Assembly: GCA_002254285.1 (NCBI GenBank)
Contig: NIUZ01000169.1
Coordinates: forward strand, 1-6,111
DNA: 6,111 nucleotides
Origin: Bacteroidetes bacterium 4572_112
Lineage (GTDB): Bacteria > Bacteroidota > Bacteroidia > Bacteroidales > UBA1556
Direction: 5' to 3'
How positions within the stretch are numbered: the first letter of the stretch is position 1; every line of letters starts with the position of its first letter. The position numbers and the translations under genes are program-made. Positions 4,855-6,111 of the stretch are shown here, one piece after another. Below the pieces are notes generated by a model. That model saw only the letters and a list, made by a program, of their open reading frames with translations. It did not search any database and was not told the origin of the DNA.

Positions 4855-6111
4855 TTATTCAGAAACTATATCTTTAGAAACTGTATCATCTGAGATTATA
4901 TCGTTAGAAATAATATCTTCTGAAACTACTTCTTCAGTAATTAGATCATCAGAAACTATATCTTCAGAAACCAACTCTTCAGCTTGTATCTCATCTTCGT
5001 CAACAATACCAAAATCAGCATTGCTTCCTACAATAAGCTTTTCGTACTCACGTAAACCTGTTCCTGCAGGAATCTTATGTCCAACGATAACGTTTTCCTT
5101 AAGACCTTCAAGACCATCACGCTTAGCACTTAATGCTGCATCAGTAAGAACTTTAGTAGTCTCCTGGAACGATGCCGCAGAGATAAAGCTCTTAGTCTGA
5201 AGTGAGGCTTTTGTAATACCCTGTAGAATCTGCTTAGCTGTAGCTGCTTTCGCATCACGGCTTTCAGCAAGTTTCATATCACGGCGTTTAAGACTTGAAT
5301 TCTCATCTCTTAATTGACGTGTACTAACTATCTGACCAGCTTTAAGGTTTTCTGAATCACCTGGATCAACAATTACGTTTTTACCATAAATCCAGTCGTT
5401 TTCATCCATAAAGTCGATTTTATTAACAACCTCATGCTGTAAGAAACGTGTATCACCAGCATCCTCAATCTCAACTTTACGCATCATCTGACGTACAATT
5501 ACCTCAAAGTGCTTATCGTTAATCTTCACACCCTGTAGACGGTAAACCTCTTGTACTTCATTCACAATATATTCCTGAACCTTAGTTGGTCCTTTAATAT
5601 TAAGAATGCTTTTTGGAGTCATTGCACCTTCAGAAAGTGAAGTACCAGACTTAACATAGTCATTCTCTTGTGCAAGAATCTGCTTAGAAGTAGAAATTAA
5701 GTATTTCTTTTCTTCACCAGTTTTAGAAGTAATGATTACCTCACGGTTACCACGCTTAAGTTTTGAACCGAAAGAAACAACACCATCAATCTCAGCAACT
5801 ACTGCTGGATCAGAAGGGTTACGTGCTTCAAATAGTTCAGTTACACGTGGAAGACCTCCAGTAATATCACCAGACTTACCAACAGCACGAGGAATCTTAA
5901 CGATTACATCTCCTGCCTTAATAGGGTCGCCTTCAGCTACTACAATTCTAGAATAAACTGGAATATCATATTGCTTAATCAGATTACCTTTCTTATCCAT
6001 TACTTTGATAATTGGGTTCTTTGATTTAAGTCTATTTTCAATAATAACTTTCTCTTGATAACCTGTTTGGTCGTTAGACTCTGTACGGAAAGTTTGTCCT
6101 TCGATAATATT
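4855..6111 (-). CDS. rpoC: DNA-directed RNA polymerase subunit beta', C-terminal part
   Basis: The frame is open from the window edge at 6111 to the stop at 4855-4857, giving 418 codons; the gene's 5' part lies outside. The internal ATG at 6000 is not the start, because the 37 codons before it continue the same RpoC alignment. Recognisable segments are: an SI3-like beta-rich end (about 1-78); GDITGGLPRVTELFEARNP at 81-99, near the base of the trigger loop; the block IVNEVQEVYRLQGVKINDKH, which lines the C-terminal core; and FISAASFQETTKVL with LKENVIVGHKIPAGTG near the end. Relative to the E. coli protein, a longer stretch precedes GITKASL, which I believe is common in Bacteroidota. After the core comes an acidic tail of about 45 residues made from pentapeptide-length units such as VSEDI, SDDLI and TEEVV. 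The gene ends in its own terminator. Confidence 0.97.
   Translation of the reverse strand, partial: NIIEGQTFRTESNDQTGYQEKVIIENRLKSKNPIIKVMDKKGNLIKQYDIPVYSRIVVAEGDPIKAGDVIVKIPRAVGKSGDITGGLPRVTELFEARNPSDPAVVAEIDGVVSFGSKLKRGNREVIITSKTGEEKKYLISTSKQILAQENDYVKSGTSLSEGAMTPKSILNIKGPTKVQEYIVNEVQEVYRLQGVKINDKHFEVIVRQMMRKVEIEDAGDTRFLQHEVVNKIDFMDENDWIYGKNVIVDPGDSENLKAGQIVSTRQLRDENSSLKRRDMKLAESRDAKAATAKQILQGITKASLQTKSFISAASFQETTKVLTDAALSAKRDGLEGLKENVIVGHKIPAGTGLREYEKLIVGSNADFGIVDEDEIQAEELVSEDIVSDDLITEEVVSEDIISNDIISDDTVSKDIVSE
4861..4980 (-). repeat. Eight 15-bp tandem units encoding the RpoC C-terminal tail
   Basis: In plus-strand order the units begin at 4861, 4876, 4891, 4906, 4921, 4936, 4951 and 4966, with a consensus near AGAAACTATATCTTC. 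Units at 4861 and 4951 differ by a single base. Each unit encodes five residues of the pattern acidic-acidic-aliphatic-aliphatic-Ser/Thr, so unit gain or loss would keep the frame. A ninth, decayed unit may sit at 4981-4995 (encoding DEIQA). Confidence 0.88.

Noticed and set aside
4861..4980. RpoC tail as a classical pentapeptide-repeat (A[D/N]Lxx) quadrilateral helix
   Set aside because: The period is five, but the central Leu/Phe with a small residue two positions before it is absent; an acidic residue occupies that place, so the family does not fit.
5732..5956. Open frame on the plus strand over rpoC
   Set aside because: Antisense to strongly conserved RpoC sequence around the GGLPRVTELFEARNP motif.
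5998..6000. ATG as the start of a separate 381-residue protein
   Set aside because: The frame continues upstream to the window edge with RpoC-like sequence, so this is an internal methionine of rpoC.

Overview
The window reads as chromosomal core DNA from a low-GC member of the Bacteroidota (Bacteroidetes). Three things point there: the RpoC and UvrA variants, a DUF3467 gene directly after rpoC, and promoter boxes of the form TAnnTTTG combined with start codons that lack clear Shine-Dalgarno sequences. All six genes lie on the minus strand, so the natural reading order runs from the right end of the window to the left. No mobile element, tRNA, rRNA or CRISPR array is visible.

Right to left: the C-terminal 418 codons of rpoC (RNA polymerase beta') run in from the window edge. 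They end in an unusual acidic tail built from eight 15-bp tandem units, followed by a strong intrinsic terminator. Next is an apparent two-gene unit: a DUF3467 gene with its own promoter, then a five-repeat MORN-type (YwqK-like) protein gene. A 198-215 bp spacer carries the rpmH promoter. rpmH (ribosomal protein L34) is 51 codons long and is followed by an intrinsic terminator. uvrA then has its own promoter and an inverted repeat upstream of it. A 207-bp spacer holds three kinds of short-period degenerate repeats. The window ends inside the 5' part of a DUF368 (PopT-type) membrane protein gene.

The genes do not form one pathway. They cover transcription (rpoC), translation (rpmH), nucleotide excision repair (uvrA) and probably recycling of the undecaprenyl-phosphate lipid carrier (DUF368), plus two genes of unknown role. 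Four of the units start with a near-identical TAnnTTTGC box, which suggests four separate housekeeping transcription units. I see no convincing new multi-gene system. The points most worth a second look are the repeat-built tail of RpoC, the 10-bp repeat array touching the uvrA stop codon, and the inverted repeat in the uvrA promoter region.
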